This document shows, one piece after another, positions 33,650-42,220 of a stretch of DNA of 64,000 bases (position 1 is its first letter; every line of letters starts with the position of its first letter). Both the position numbers and the translations under genes were made by a program. The notes below the pieces were generated by a model. It was not told the DNA's origin and did no database searches. It worked only from the letters and a program-made list of their open reading frames with translations. Origin of the DNA: Prevotellaceae bacterium (lineage in GTDB: Bacteria > Bacteroidota > Bacteroidia > Bacteroidales > Bacteroidaceae); contig JAQYPT010000056.1 of the NCBI GenBank assembly GCA_028726625.1, positions 1-64,000 on the forward strand. The letters run 5' to 3'.

Positions 33650-35200
33650 TTATTTGACGATAATTTCCATAGACGCAGGCAGTCGACGGGTTAACCCATC
33701 AGGACCAACTGCTGTGACATGTGATATATAGAACCGACGATTACGTGACAGCTTACGGAATTCATTACGTTGCCGCGCCGAGAAGCGTGCTCCATCGGAA
33801 GTCATGGGAACGGCATTGCCCATGCTGTCAAAGAAAACGGTTTCAAAACTAACTACCTTGAACTGGATATCCAATAAGCCATCGTCAATGGCAGCGTTGA
33901 TGCCCGTGGCTCCCATCAAGGAGGCTTTGGCTAAACCACCACCCTTAAACCGATCGGTTCCCATGGCAATGTATGCAATGGGATCAGGCAATTTGCGCAC
34001 ATGAAACGTGAATTTGCCCACCTGTCGTGACACACCATTATAATTGGACAACACTTGGATGGTGACATCTTTACCAACAGCCGTTGGACGAGCGATGTAC
34101 TTACCAGCTCCTACAGACCTAAATCCTCCACCAGTCATCGATGCAGAGACTGATGTTAACGGCACACCGGGGATGCTGATGCTGATGGGATTCTCATAAC
34201 CAGCGTACAACACGTTCATCAAGTCAGCCGACACGGTTGCGCTGGGCGCCACAACAGAATACTTTTGCGTGAAATCACGTCGTATCAAATCGCCGCTTCC
34301 ATTGCGCATTGTGATGTAACCACTGAACGAATGTTCGCCAACACCTCCAGCAGTAAACTGGTATGTGTTGTTTCGTAAGTTTACCTTCCTTCCACCTATA
34401 TATATTTCAGGTTGGCGAGTGGTATCCACTGCCGCCATGACAATCTGTGCAGAGAACCGGTCACCACTGACAACGGTGCGTGACTCGGGGATGACAAAAG
34501 CACTCAACTTATTGACACGAATGTCCTTGACGTCGACATTGGCCACGAGTGCGTGCAGCACTTCTCCCTCGGCATAGCGCACATCACTTTGCAATTTCGA
34601 TAACATCGTGACGGCAGCCGACACAGGCATGTCTTCAAACATATACTCCTGCCAATTCTTACCCATCGCCTTGGCGCGTTTGGACAGTTGCGTTGTGAGG
34701 TTGCTCTCTATCGTCTTGCGCTGGTGTTCATCGGTTATCATCTTCAAGATTTGCTCCCGATAATGATTCACTCGCTCATAAAGCAGCTTTCCCTTGCCCG
34801 TGCCAGGAGCCAACATAACGTGCGAGGCGGCTTCAAGGTCATCCTTGTGTTTGATGTCGAACACGTTTCCATCGGGACCGTCAGCCTCTTTGACGATATT
34901 TTCCTTGAGCTGTTGTGCAAAATCATACAGCGAGTCACTCATACGTTTCACCGTCGTAGCCTTCTCAAACCACGCTTGCACCTTCTCTGGATTTGACTTG
35001 AACTGCTCTGAGAGCTGACGATAAATAGACACATTCTCCCTTGACGAGCTGTCCGTTGTACGGTTCAAGCTCTCCTCTACCACGGCGAATCCCTCTAAGA
35101 CTTCGGTGGAAACGTTCAGAGCCAGCATTGCCATCAAGACGACATACATGAGGTTAATCATCTTTTGGCGCGGAGATAACGGTCTTTTCTTTATTGCCAT
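33650..35200 (-). CDS. gldM: Type IX secretion/gliding protein GldM (PorM)
   Basis: 516 aa; SPRQKMINLMYVVLMAMLALNVSTEVLEGFAVVEESL. Confidence 0.95.
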   Translation of the reverse strand: MAIKKRPLSPRQKMINLMYVVLMAMLALNVSTEVLEGFAVVEESLNRTTDSSSRENVSIYRQLSEQFKSNPEKVQAWFEKATTVKRMSDSLYDFAQQLKENIVKEADGPDGNVFDIKHKDDLEAASHVMLAPGTGKGKLLYERVNHYREQILKMITDEHQRKTIESNLTTQLSKRAKAMGKNWQEYMFEDMPVSAAVTMLSKLQSDVRYAEGEVLHALVANVDVKDIRVNKLSAFVIPESRTVVSGDRFSAQIVMAAVDTTRQPEIYIGGRKVNLRNNTYQFTAGGVGEHSFSGYITMRNGSGDLIRRDFTQKYSVVAPSATVSADLMNVLYAGYENPISISIPGVPLTSVSASMTGGGFRSVGAGKYIARPTAVGKDVTIQVLSNYNGVSRQVGKFTFHVRKLPDPIAYIAMGTDRFKGGGLAKASLMGATGINAAIDDGLLDIQFKVVSFETVFFDSMGNAVPMTSDGARFSARQRNEFRKLSRNRRFYISHVTAVGPDGLTRRLPASMEIIVK

Positions 35201-35212
35201 GCTGAGTTGGTG

Positions 35213-35290
35213 AGTTTATAAGTTCCTGAGTTTATAAGTTGCTGAGTTCTTGAGTTGATGAGTTTTTGGGTTCCTGAGTTGATAAGTTGT
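35213..35290. repeat. Degenerate GAGTTNNTGAGTTTATAAGTT short repeats between gldL and gldM
   Basis: tgagtttataagttcctgagtttataagttgctgagttcttgagttgatgagtttttgggttcctgagttgataagttg. Confidence 0.85.
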
Positions 35291-36094
35291 TTACTCTTGC
35301 GACGGCTCTAACCCTGGATTGGCTGCGCGCATGTTCACGGTCATGGCCTCAATCATGCGAGCATATATCTTGTTGAGCTGCTCAATCTGTTGTGCCATCT
35401 TCCGGGTTTGGTCATTGATTTGGTCAATGGTGCCTATCTGCTGACTGGCACCCTTCAACTGCATTTCGTAAACTTTGGATATACCCGTCAACGTACGATT
35501 CAGGTTTTCCATTTCCTCACTATCCCGAGTCAGTCTTACACTCTGCTCTGATACCTTTCCTAACGTCTCCGTCAGTCGTTTCAGCGCATCAACATAGTTG
35601 CTTTGAGCCTCGGCCAAGGTCTGCAATTGCTGTTCATTCTCAACCTGTTGAACTTGACTTCCCAAGGGAACCTTTGCAGATATTTCTTCTACTGACTGCT
35701 CTGCTGTAGACGGATGTCCAACAACAGTGCGTCGTGGGGCTGAGGCAGCAGACCCTGATGTATTCACTACTTGTGCAGAATCCGTTTCATAGTCATACGT
35801 CACCTGCCCCGTTTCCAAATACTCTTCCGTCACTCGCGTTGGGATGTCACGACCGTCAGCCGTTTTGTCAAACGGACGGTCAAAAGCTGAGAGAAAGAAC
35901 ACGACGACCTCAGTGCCCATGCCTATGAACAACATAAGGTTGCCACCAGACAAGTGAGTTAGTTTGAACAAGGCTCCCAGGATGACCAATGAGGCACCCC
36001 AACTGTAAGCATAGTTCAAGAACGTCTGCCCTGGAACACTGTCCATCCACTTTTGCAGACGATAAATCATATTGAATTTGCTATATCCACTCAT
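35291..36094 (-). CDS. gldL: Type IX secretion/gliding protein GldL (PorL)
   Basis: NYAYSWGASLVILGALFKLTHLSGGNLMLFIGMGTEVVVFFLSAFDRP. Confidence 0.95.
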   Translation of the reverse strand: MSGYSKFNMIYRLQKWMDSVPGQTFLNYAYSWGASLVILGALFKLTHLSGGNLMLFIGMGTEVVVFFLSAFDRPFDKTADGRDIPTRVTEEYLETGQVTYDYETDSAQVVNTSGSAASAPRRTVVGHPSTAEQSVEEISAKVPLGSQVQQVENEQQLQTLAEAQSNYVDALKRLTETLGKVSEQSVRLTRDSEEMENLNRTLTGISKVYEMQLKGASQQIGTIDQINDQTRKMAQQIEQLNKIYARMIEAMTVNMRAANPGLEPSQE

Positions 36095-37554
36095 TTTCTT
36101 TTGCCTTTCTTCTGTTTAGTACTGGTTGTGTTTGCCAAACTGCGTACACATCTGAACCCGATGTACGAGCGAGGCTGGTTTTGGTATTCCCACGTACGCC
36201 AAGCACTTCTGATATACGATTCTGGGTCTTTCCACGATCCACCGCGTACACTTTTTTTCTTCAATTTGTACGGATCTTCCAACGCCGCCTTATACTCCAA
36301 CTGCGGATTTAGATCGTTCATCGCATCGACACCGGCCTCATTATATATGGTACTCGTCCATTCTGCCACATTACCCGCCATGTCGTACAAACCATTGGAG
36401 TTAGCACCATAGATGCCAACCTTACTAGTAATGAGGTTGCCGTCCTTGGTATAGTTACCACGGTCGGGCTTGAAATTGGCAAAGAAACAACCCTCACCGG
36501 AGGCCACCGCCTCATTTTCCCATGGAAACTCCGTGCCGTCCTTGCCACGAGCGGCATATTCCCACTCTGCTTCTGTTGGCAGACGATATCGTTGAATGTA
36601 ACGAGCCTCGCCACCCAATCCTTTTAACAGATAATCGGTTCGCCACGCACAGAAGGCGTTGGCCTGCTCCCAAGTGACGCCCACGACGGGATAATCGTTG
36701 TACGCCGGATTGCTGAAATAGTTACGGAGATAAGTTTCGTTGTCCGAATTTTGGAAATCATTCACCCAACAGGTGGTGTCTGGATATACGTTGACGATAT
36801 AAGTATTGAGAAAATCCCATGGACCCGAGCGTGGTCGGTTGATGGTTTCGCTCACAATCTGTCCGTTGTCATCAACGTAAGCAGTGTCCTTGGAAATCAT
36901 CACCACTTCGTCAGGATTAACGGTCAGGTCGGTATTCAGATTACGCTCTTGAGGCAACATTCTGTTTCTTCTCAAGGCAGCGGTCGTATAGTCGTACACC
37001 TCGTAACGATAGTTGAGTTGACGATAGTCGAGCAACTTCTCGCCCGTCACCGGGTTGGTGACATACATGCTCTCCAAGGCGCGCTGCTCATCCTCATTCA
37101 TCTTGCGTGGAAGTGCTTTTTTCCAGTTCAGATGAGGTTTAACAGGGTCACCGTTTTTGTCCTCGGTAATAAGATAAGTCTCATCACCCGCATAAGCCGG
37201 ATCGGCCAAACGGGTACGCAAGATACTGTCGCGAACCCAGGAGACGAACTGCTTGTATTCAGAGTTTGTCACCTCTGTCTCATCCATCCAGAACCCGTCT
37301 ACAGAGATATCTTTCTGCGACAACTGCTTGCCCCAAAGGCTATCCTGCTTTTCAAGCCCCATCTTCAAATAGCCACGGCTTACCCGTGTCATTCCGTATG
37401 GCGTGGGTTCGGTGAAGGCCTTTCCGCCAACACCCACTACTTCGCCGCCTTTACCCATAGAAGCAGACTTGCTGCCGAAGCAACCTGTCAGCATCATCAA
37501 GCCTAACACGGCCAAGCCGAATATCATGTTTCTCTTCATATTCCTGAATTTCAT
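36091..37554 (-). CDS. gldK: Type IX secretion lipoprotein GldK (PorK), FGE-sulfatase fold
   Basis: Lipobox LMMLTGCFGSKS; DGFWMDETEVTNSEYKQFV...GGSWKDPESYIRSAWRTW...IGFRCVRS. Confidence 0.94.
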   Translation of the reverse strand: MKFRNMKRNMIFGLAVLGLMMLTGCFGSKSASMGKGGEVVGVGGKAFTEPTPYGMTRVSRGYLKMGLEKQDSLWGKQLSQKDISVDGFWMDETEVTNSEYKQFVSWVRDSILRTRLADPAYAGDETYLITEDKNGDPVKPHLNWKKALPRKMNEDEQRALESMYVTNPVTGEKLLDYRQLNYRYEVYDYTTAALRRNRMLPQERNLNTDLTVNPDEVVMISKDTAYVDDNGQIVSETINRPRSGPWDFLNTYIVNVYPDTTCWVNDFQNSDNETYLRNYFSNPAYNDYPVVGVTWEQANAFCAWRTDYLLKGLGGEARYIQRYRLPTEAEWEYAARGKDGTEFPWENEAVASGEGCFFANFKPDRGNYTKDGNLITSKVGIYGANSNGLYDMAGNVAEWTSTIYNEAGVDAMNDLNPQLEYKAALEDPYKLKKKSVRGGSWKDPESYIRSAWRTWEYQNQPRSYIGFRCVRSLANTTSTKQKKGKRK

Positions 37555-37570
37555 TTTTCCACGATGGTCA

Positions 37571-38587
37571 TTATAGAAGTCTTACACTTTTGTGCTTGTT
37601 TCTTCCCTTCTTAGCCAAATTGACATCCATCTGGTAACCAACAAACAGTTCGTGACTGCCGTTGCCCGGTTGGATGGCCGAGGTGTACAACTCATAACTA
37701 TAACCCAGCACGATGCCATGAAAGCTACCGCCTACCAAGAACGTGACTGAGTTGGTGGGACTATAAGCTACACCCCCGTACATCATTTTCTTCTCATGCA
37801 GGTACACCAGTCGGGTTGTAAGGTCGCCACGGTAGGCTACCCCGTCTGTGCGAACCAACACAGATGGCTGTATTGTAAGAAACGGATTTCTCAAGTGTAT
37901 ATTGTATCCACCTGTTAAATAATATGTAGGATCGATTTGTAATTGATTTTTCTCATTAAACTCGATGAGGGGTGAAGTAAGATGCTGCGCTGACACGCCC
38001 ACATACCACACCCGGTGCGAATAATACACGCCCGCACCGAGATCGAAGGCATTACCTTCGGCCTTTGTATTGATGAAGGCAGGGTCGTTGGCATCGGCCA
38101 AATTGAGCCTGGTGCCATCAAACGCCTCACTCAACAAGCCTGCCTGCGCGCCAACCGCAAGTCGGCCTCCGAACAATTTGAAGCGAAGGGCATACTGCAA
38201 AGCCAAGCGTTGATGGGTAAAAAGACCAATCTGGTCGTTCACCAACTGTACGCCTCCGCCATGATATGCCTTGAGAAAATAAAAAGGCATATCAGCAGCA
38301 GCATACATCGTTCGTGGGTTGTTCTTAAATCCAACGAAGCTCATGGCGTAAGCCGCATTGATGTTGAGTTTGTTCTGTTTGCCCACTGCCGCAGGGTTGA
38401 ACGAGGGTTGCATGTCAAAATAATGGCTGAACGCCACATCGTATTGCGCCCTTGCCGCCCCAACCATCCACAGCAGCAGACAGAGTAATGTGATTTTCTT
38501 GCATTGCACGTCTGCATAACGTACATTTTTACGTTTTATTGTCAAGACAACGGGATGAAGTTGGAAGAAATGACAAACGTCTGACAT
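37571..38587 (-). CDS. porP: PorP/SprF-family type IX secretion outer membrane protein
   Basis: AQYDVAFSHYFDMQPSFNPAAVGKQNKLNINAAYAMSF...; ORF drawn to 38812 runs into a tRNA, so the start is at or below 38587. Confidence 0.88.
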   Translation of the reverse strand: MSDVCHFFQLHPVVLTIKRKNVRYADVQCKKITLLCLLLWMVGAARAQYDVAFSHYFDMQPSFNPAAVGKQNKLNINAAYAMSFVGFKNNPRTMYAAADMPFYFLKAYHGGGVQLVNDQIGLFTHQRLALQYALRFKLFGGRLAVGAQAGLLSEAFDGTRLNLADANDPAFINTKAEGNAFDLGAGVYYSHRVWYVGVSAQHLTSPLIEFNEKNQLQIDPTYYLTGGYNIHLRNPFLTIQPSVLVRTDGVAYRGDLTTRLVYLHEKKMMYGGVAYSPTNSVTFLVGGSFHGIVLGYSYELYTSAIQPGNGSHELFVGYQMDVNLAKKGRNKHKSVRLL

Positions 38588-38658
38588 ACCATAACGTTCT
38601 ACAGGTGGGTTTATAAAAAAGAGTCTCGTTATTACGCAGAACAACAAGACTCTCGGTG

Positions 38659-38733
38659 TGGGCGTTGACGGATTCGAACCGCCGACCCTCTGCTTGTAAG
38701 GCAGATGCTCTAAACCAGCTGAGCTAAACGCCC
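38659..38733 (-). tRNA. tRNA-Val (TAC)
   Basis: GGGCGTTTAGCTCAGCTGGTTTAGAGCATCTGCCTTACAAGCAGAGGGTCGGCGGTTCGAATCCGTCAACGCCCA. Confidence 0.95.
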
Positions 38734-39020
38734 ATTCTTTATCCAGAATGTGGGTGCAAAGGTAATTTGTTTTTGTGAAAACTCCAAACTTTTTTCCATA
38801 TTTTTCATCCAATCCTGACGCTGTTCATTCGTTTGAAGGGGCACGTTGAGGAACAACAGATGATACGGAGGATGTAAACAAGACCATGAATGCCTGTGTT
38901 CATCGAGCCCTTCTGCGATTCGTTCCCTTCATGGGATTCAATGTAAAAACCATCGCTCCACAGAACTTTCTCCAAATGGTTTCGCACCCATAAAATGTGC
39001 ATTATTTTTATCAAATAATA

Positions 39021-39389
39021 GCTCTAAAACGGCACTTGAAAACTTTCAAAATAGAAAAAATCAATAGGTCGGCAGGATGCAAAAACGAGATGTTTTGAGT
39101 AGAATCATCAACTTTTAGCTGAAAAGCAATGAGATTGGTGCATTAAAAGCATCACCTTGGCGCACAATCTACATGGTATTGCACTGGAAAAGCATGGAGA
39201 TAACACACTTAGAGCCATGCTTTTGATGCGAAAAAATGAAGAAATAGAGAGTAAAAAGCTACAAAATTAGCGTAATATCTTCAATCACAAAGAATTACAA
39301 AACTCGCTCATATTTAGCGTATTTGTAAGCAGAAGTAAGGTTGATGGATTTCAAGCCAAGGATAAGAACGATGATTGTCAAGAAAATTC
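39021..39389 (-). repeat. Dispersed intergenic repeat family, copy C
   Basis: Minus strand begins GAATTTTCTTGACAATCA; ACAAATACGCTAAATATGAGCGAG; ends TTGCATCCTGCCGACCTATTGATTTTTTCTATTTTGAAAGTTTTCAAGTGCCGTTTTAGAGC. Confidence 0.82.
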
Positions 39390-39548
39390 ATCATCATCGT
39401 AGTGACGTAAGTGGTGCGAATGTTGTACACACAACGCATTTGCACCACTGCCATCAACACCTTCAGTTCACGATTGTGCATTCGGGGTACGGCTCTACCC
39501 CATCGGTTTACAGCCACTATCCATAATTGGAAAGTGGCTGAATGCTAA

Positions 39549-40082
39549 TCATGACTCTATGAATTGCTTGAGTTCTTCCAACGAATGGGCCATCTTGATT
39601 TGCCGATGATAATCGCCCCTGATTACACCTTTGGCCGTTAGGTCGTCCAAAAGTGCCACCAGCGAATCCCAAAAGCCATTGATGTTGTAAAGAATTACTT
39701 GCTGTTGATGGTAGCCAATGCTGTGTGCAGCTACCACAGAGAATATCTCATCCAAGGTACCAACACCGCCTGGAAGAGCGATGGAAACATCACTTTGCGC
39801 CAACATCAGCTCTTTGCGGTCGCTCAGGTTGTCGCAAGGAATCTCCACATCAACATAGTCGGACACTCTTCCACGCTCCTCTATGATAGACGGCACCACG
39901 CCAATGGTTTGTCCACCGCCCTCATGTACAGCCTTTGCGACACACTCCATGAGGCCCAGGTTGCAACCGCCGAACACGAGTGAATGGCCTTGCTCGGCCA
40001 TCCACTTACCCAGTTGTTCGGTCAAGGCGAAATATTCGGGGGCAATAGTATCATTTGCTGAGCAAAAAACAGCAATTTTCAT
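39549..40082 (-). CDS. LOG family protein (TIGR00730 Rossmann fold)
   Basis: LVFGGCNLGLMECVAKAVHEGGG; ALPGGVGTLDEIF. Confidence 0.93.
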   Translation of the reverse strand: MKIAVFCSANDTIAPEYFALTEQLGKWMAEQGHSLVFGGCNLGLMECVAKAVHEGGGQTIGVVPSIIEERGRVSDYVDVEIPCDNLSDRKELMLAQSDVSIALPGGVGTLDEIFSVVAAHSIGYHQQQVILYNINGFWDSLVALLDDLTAKGVIRGDYHRQIKMAHSLEELKQFIES

Positions 40083-40164
40083 TGTTGGTTGTATTGAAGG
40101 ATGATTGGCGAATGGCTCGCCTTATTCGTTTCCACTTGCAAGCCGAGCACCTTGGAAAAACAAA

Positions 40165-40563
40165 TTAAAGTTTTTGAAACTCGCCGTAGATACGGTCGGC
40201 AATCGACTTGAATTCTTCTTCAGAAAGTTTCAAATGCTCTTTTCTAAAGTTCACATCGGCCTCGCTGTTCATGGGAATGAGGTGGATATGCGCATGCGGA
40301 ACTTCCAATCCCAGCACCACTTGCGCCACCTTTTTGCACGGGAAAGCGCGCTTCAAAGCCACAGCTACCTTTTTAGCGAACACCTGATACTCGGCCAACT
40401 CATCATCTTCCATATCGAAAATATAATCCACCTCGCGACGTGGAATGACCAACGTGTGTCCTTTTTGTAACGGACTGATGTCCAAAAAAGCATAAAACTT
40501 CTCGCTCTCTGCACACTTGTAGCTGGGAATTTCACCAGCTGCTATTTTAGAAAAGATGTCCAT
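40165..40563 (-). CDS. HIT family protein
   Basis: MDIFSKIAAGEIPSYKCAESEKFYAFLDISPLQKGHTLVIPRREVDYIFD...VPHAHIHLIPM (HxHxH). Confidence 0.95.
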   Translation of the reverse strand: MDIFSKIAAGEIPSYKCAESEKFYAFLDISPLQKGHTLVIPRREVDYIFDMEDDELAEYQVFAKKVAVALKRAFPCKKVAQVVLGLEVPHAHIHLIPMNSEADVNFRKEHLKLSEEEFKSIADRIYGEFQKL

Positions 40564-40577
40564 GGTCTTAACGTTTT

Positions 40578-41045
40578 TTATTCAACTGTTATCTTGTCAA
40601 TGCGTAGTTTGATAGTGCCGGCTGGTATCTTGATATCCACCTCATCACCCTCTTTCTTATTCAGAAGCCCTTGTGCAATGGGTGTTTTGATGGAAATCTT
40701 CCCCGCCTTGAGGTCTGCCTCGCTTTCACTGACGATGGTATACACCATTTTAGACTTCGTCTTCATGTTGGTCATCTCGACTTTGGACAAGATCTGCACT
40801 GTATCGGCACTAAGACGAGACACGTCAACGATCTTCGCCTCGGCGATGGTCAGTTTCATTTTATTGATTTTATCTTCGAGATGCGCCTGCACTTCCTTGG
40901 CAGCGTCATATTCAGAGTTTTCACTCAAATCACCCTTATCACGCGCTTCTGCGATGGCAGCTGATGCCTTCGGGCGCTCAATAGATTCGAGCCGGGTAAG
41001 CTCGGCTACAAGATTGTCGTAGCCTTCTTGTGACATATAAGCCAT
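40578..41045 (-). CDS. greA: Transcription elongation factor GreA
   Basis: MAYMSQEGYDNLVAELTRLESIERPKASAAIAEARDKGDLSENSEYDAAKEVQ; the ORF-track start at 41111 is too far upstream. Confidence 0.96.
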   Translation of the reverse strand: MAYMSQEGYDNLVAELTRLESIERPKASAAIAEARDKGDLSENSEYDAAKEVQAHLEDKINKMKLTIAEAKIVDVSRLSADTVQILSKVEMTNMKTKSKMVYTIVSESEADLKAGKISIKTPIAQGLLNKKEGDEVDIKIPAGTIKLRIDKITVE

Positions 41046-41099
41046 AACGTTATAAGTATTTTTGTTAATAATTGCTGTTGGTGAAGACGATAAAAGAAA

Positions 41100-41131
41100 G
41101 AATTCCGACATCTACCAAAGTGTCGGAATTC
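41100..41131 (-). promoter_or_regulatory. Terminator-like hairpin in greA leader
   Basis: Minus strand GAATTCCGACA-ctttggtaga-TGTCGGAATTC followed by TTTCTTTTATC, between a TAACTTTG -7 element (41167-41174) and the greA ATG (41045). Confidence 0.6.
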
Positions 41132-41312
41132 CTTTTCCTAAGTCCTCTTTTGTTGTTTACTTTTCGCAAAGTTAGACATTCTTTTCCAATAAACAAGTTT
41201 TTTCACATTATTTATTAAATGATTGGGACCTAATCTGACAACGGACAACTTACTTATCAAATTGATTTACATCAAGAAACGAGCATTAAAACAAAATTGT
41301 TTGCGCAAACAG

Positions 41313-41343
41313 TTGCTATTACATTTAAACAACCTTATCTTTG
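41313..41343 (+). promoter_or_regulatory. Promoter of candidate sRNA (TTGC-N19-TATCTTTG)
   Basis: TTGC 41313-41316, TATCTTTG 41336-41343. Confidence 0.65.
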
Positions 41344-41347
41344 CAAC

Positions 41348-41411
41348 GTGTTTTTCATAGTATTAGATTTAAGGTTAACAAAGATTGGGACTCGGCGGAG
41401 CCCCTTTTTTT
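41348..41411 (+). ncRNA. Candidate ~64-nt small RNA with intrinsic terminator
   Basis: acgtgtttttcatagtattagatttaaggttaacaaagattGGGaCTCggcgGAGCCCcttttttt, directly after the promoter; no ORF. Confidence 0.55.
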
Positions 41412-41452
41412 ATGTCCATACGTCAAGTGTGTTGGCATGCTGACAGACGAAA

Positions 41453-41480
41453 AGAGGCAACCATTGCTGGTTGCCTCAGT
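41453..41480 (-). terminator. Terminator of the 41510-42082 OMP gene
   Basis: Minus strand GAGGCAACC-agcaat-GGTTGCCTCTTTT. Confidence 0.75.
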
Positions 41481-41509
41481 GTATAATTTGGCAGATTCTG
41501 CCGTGTATC

Positions 41510-42082
41510 TTACAAATCAAACTTGTAACCCAGTGTTACCTGGAACACGCTATTCTTAGCATCGAAGTTGTCGAATACCTTGGTTACACCCCAATTGTAG
41601 CGTCCATCGATAACGACATTCGCGAATTCATAGGAGAGACCAACTGGGATAGCGAGGTCGAAACCCTTAGCCTTGGTACCGTCTTTGTCCACTGCAAATG
41701 CTGGCTGAACACCTAATTTCACTGCCAATCCCGGCACAACGTATACGTTCGCCATGACAGGTACGTTGATGTAGGCCAGATTGGTCTTTGCATCCTTTAC
41801 CTCAAATTTCATGTTTCCAATCTTGAAGTCACCGCCAGTATCAAACTTCACGCCTTGTTGTGCGTACATAACACCTCCAGAAAGGCTGAAAATGTCAGAT
41901 ACCTGATACTCCAGTTCGGCACCAGCCGTGAAGCCAACCTTCATCTTTGTCTTTTCAAACTCGGTCATTGTTGCACCCACAACACCTACCTGCGGCTTCA
42001 AAGAAACCGTTCCTACTGCGCGCTGCGCAAAAGTTGCTACGGACGAAAGCAGTACAACTGCTGTTAAAATCATCTTTTTCAT
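41510..42082 (-). CDS. Outer membrane beta-barrel protein
   Basis: MKKMILTAVVLLSSVATFAQRAVGTVSLKPQVGVVGATMTEF...; C-terminal FQVTLGYKFDL. Confidence 0.82.
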   Translation of the reverse strand: MKKMILTAVVLLSSVATFAQRAVGTVSLKPQVGVVGATMTEFEKTKMKVGFTAGAELEYQVSDIFSLSGGVMYAQQGVKFDTGGDFKIGNMKFEVKDAKTNLAYINVPVMANVYVVPGLAVKLGVQPAFAVDKDGTKAKGFDLAIPVGLSYEFANVVIDGRYNWGVTKVFDNFDAKNSVFQVTLGYKFDL

Positions 42083-42220
42083 AAATGTTCTAGTTTTTGT
42101 AAATAAATCCTGATTTGTAAATCTTTTATTTGAACTCACGAGCAAATGTAAGCTGTTTTTGGATAACTACCATACATTTGTCTTGTTTTTTTTATTTAAT
42201 TATGACCATATTTTGGTTTG

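Noticed and set aside
38588-38812. N-terminal extension of the PorP ORF
   Set aside because: Runs through tRNA-Val (38659-38733), so it cannot be the native coding start.
39021-39389. Degenerate transposon ORF in the dispersed repeats
   Set aside because: No copy has a meaningful ORF and no clear terminal inverted repeats or target duplications could be seen by eye.
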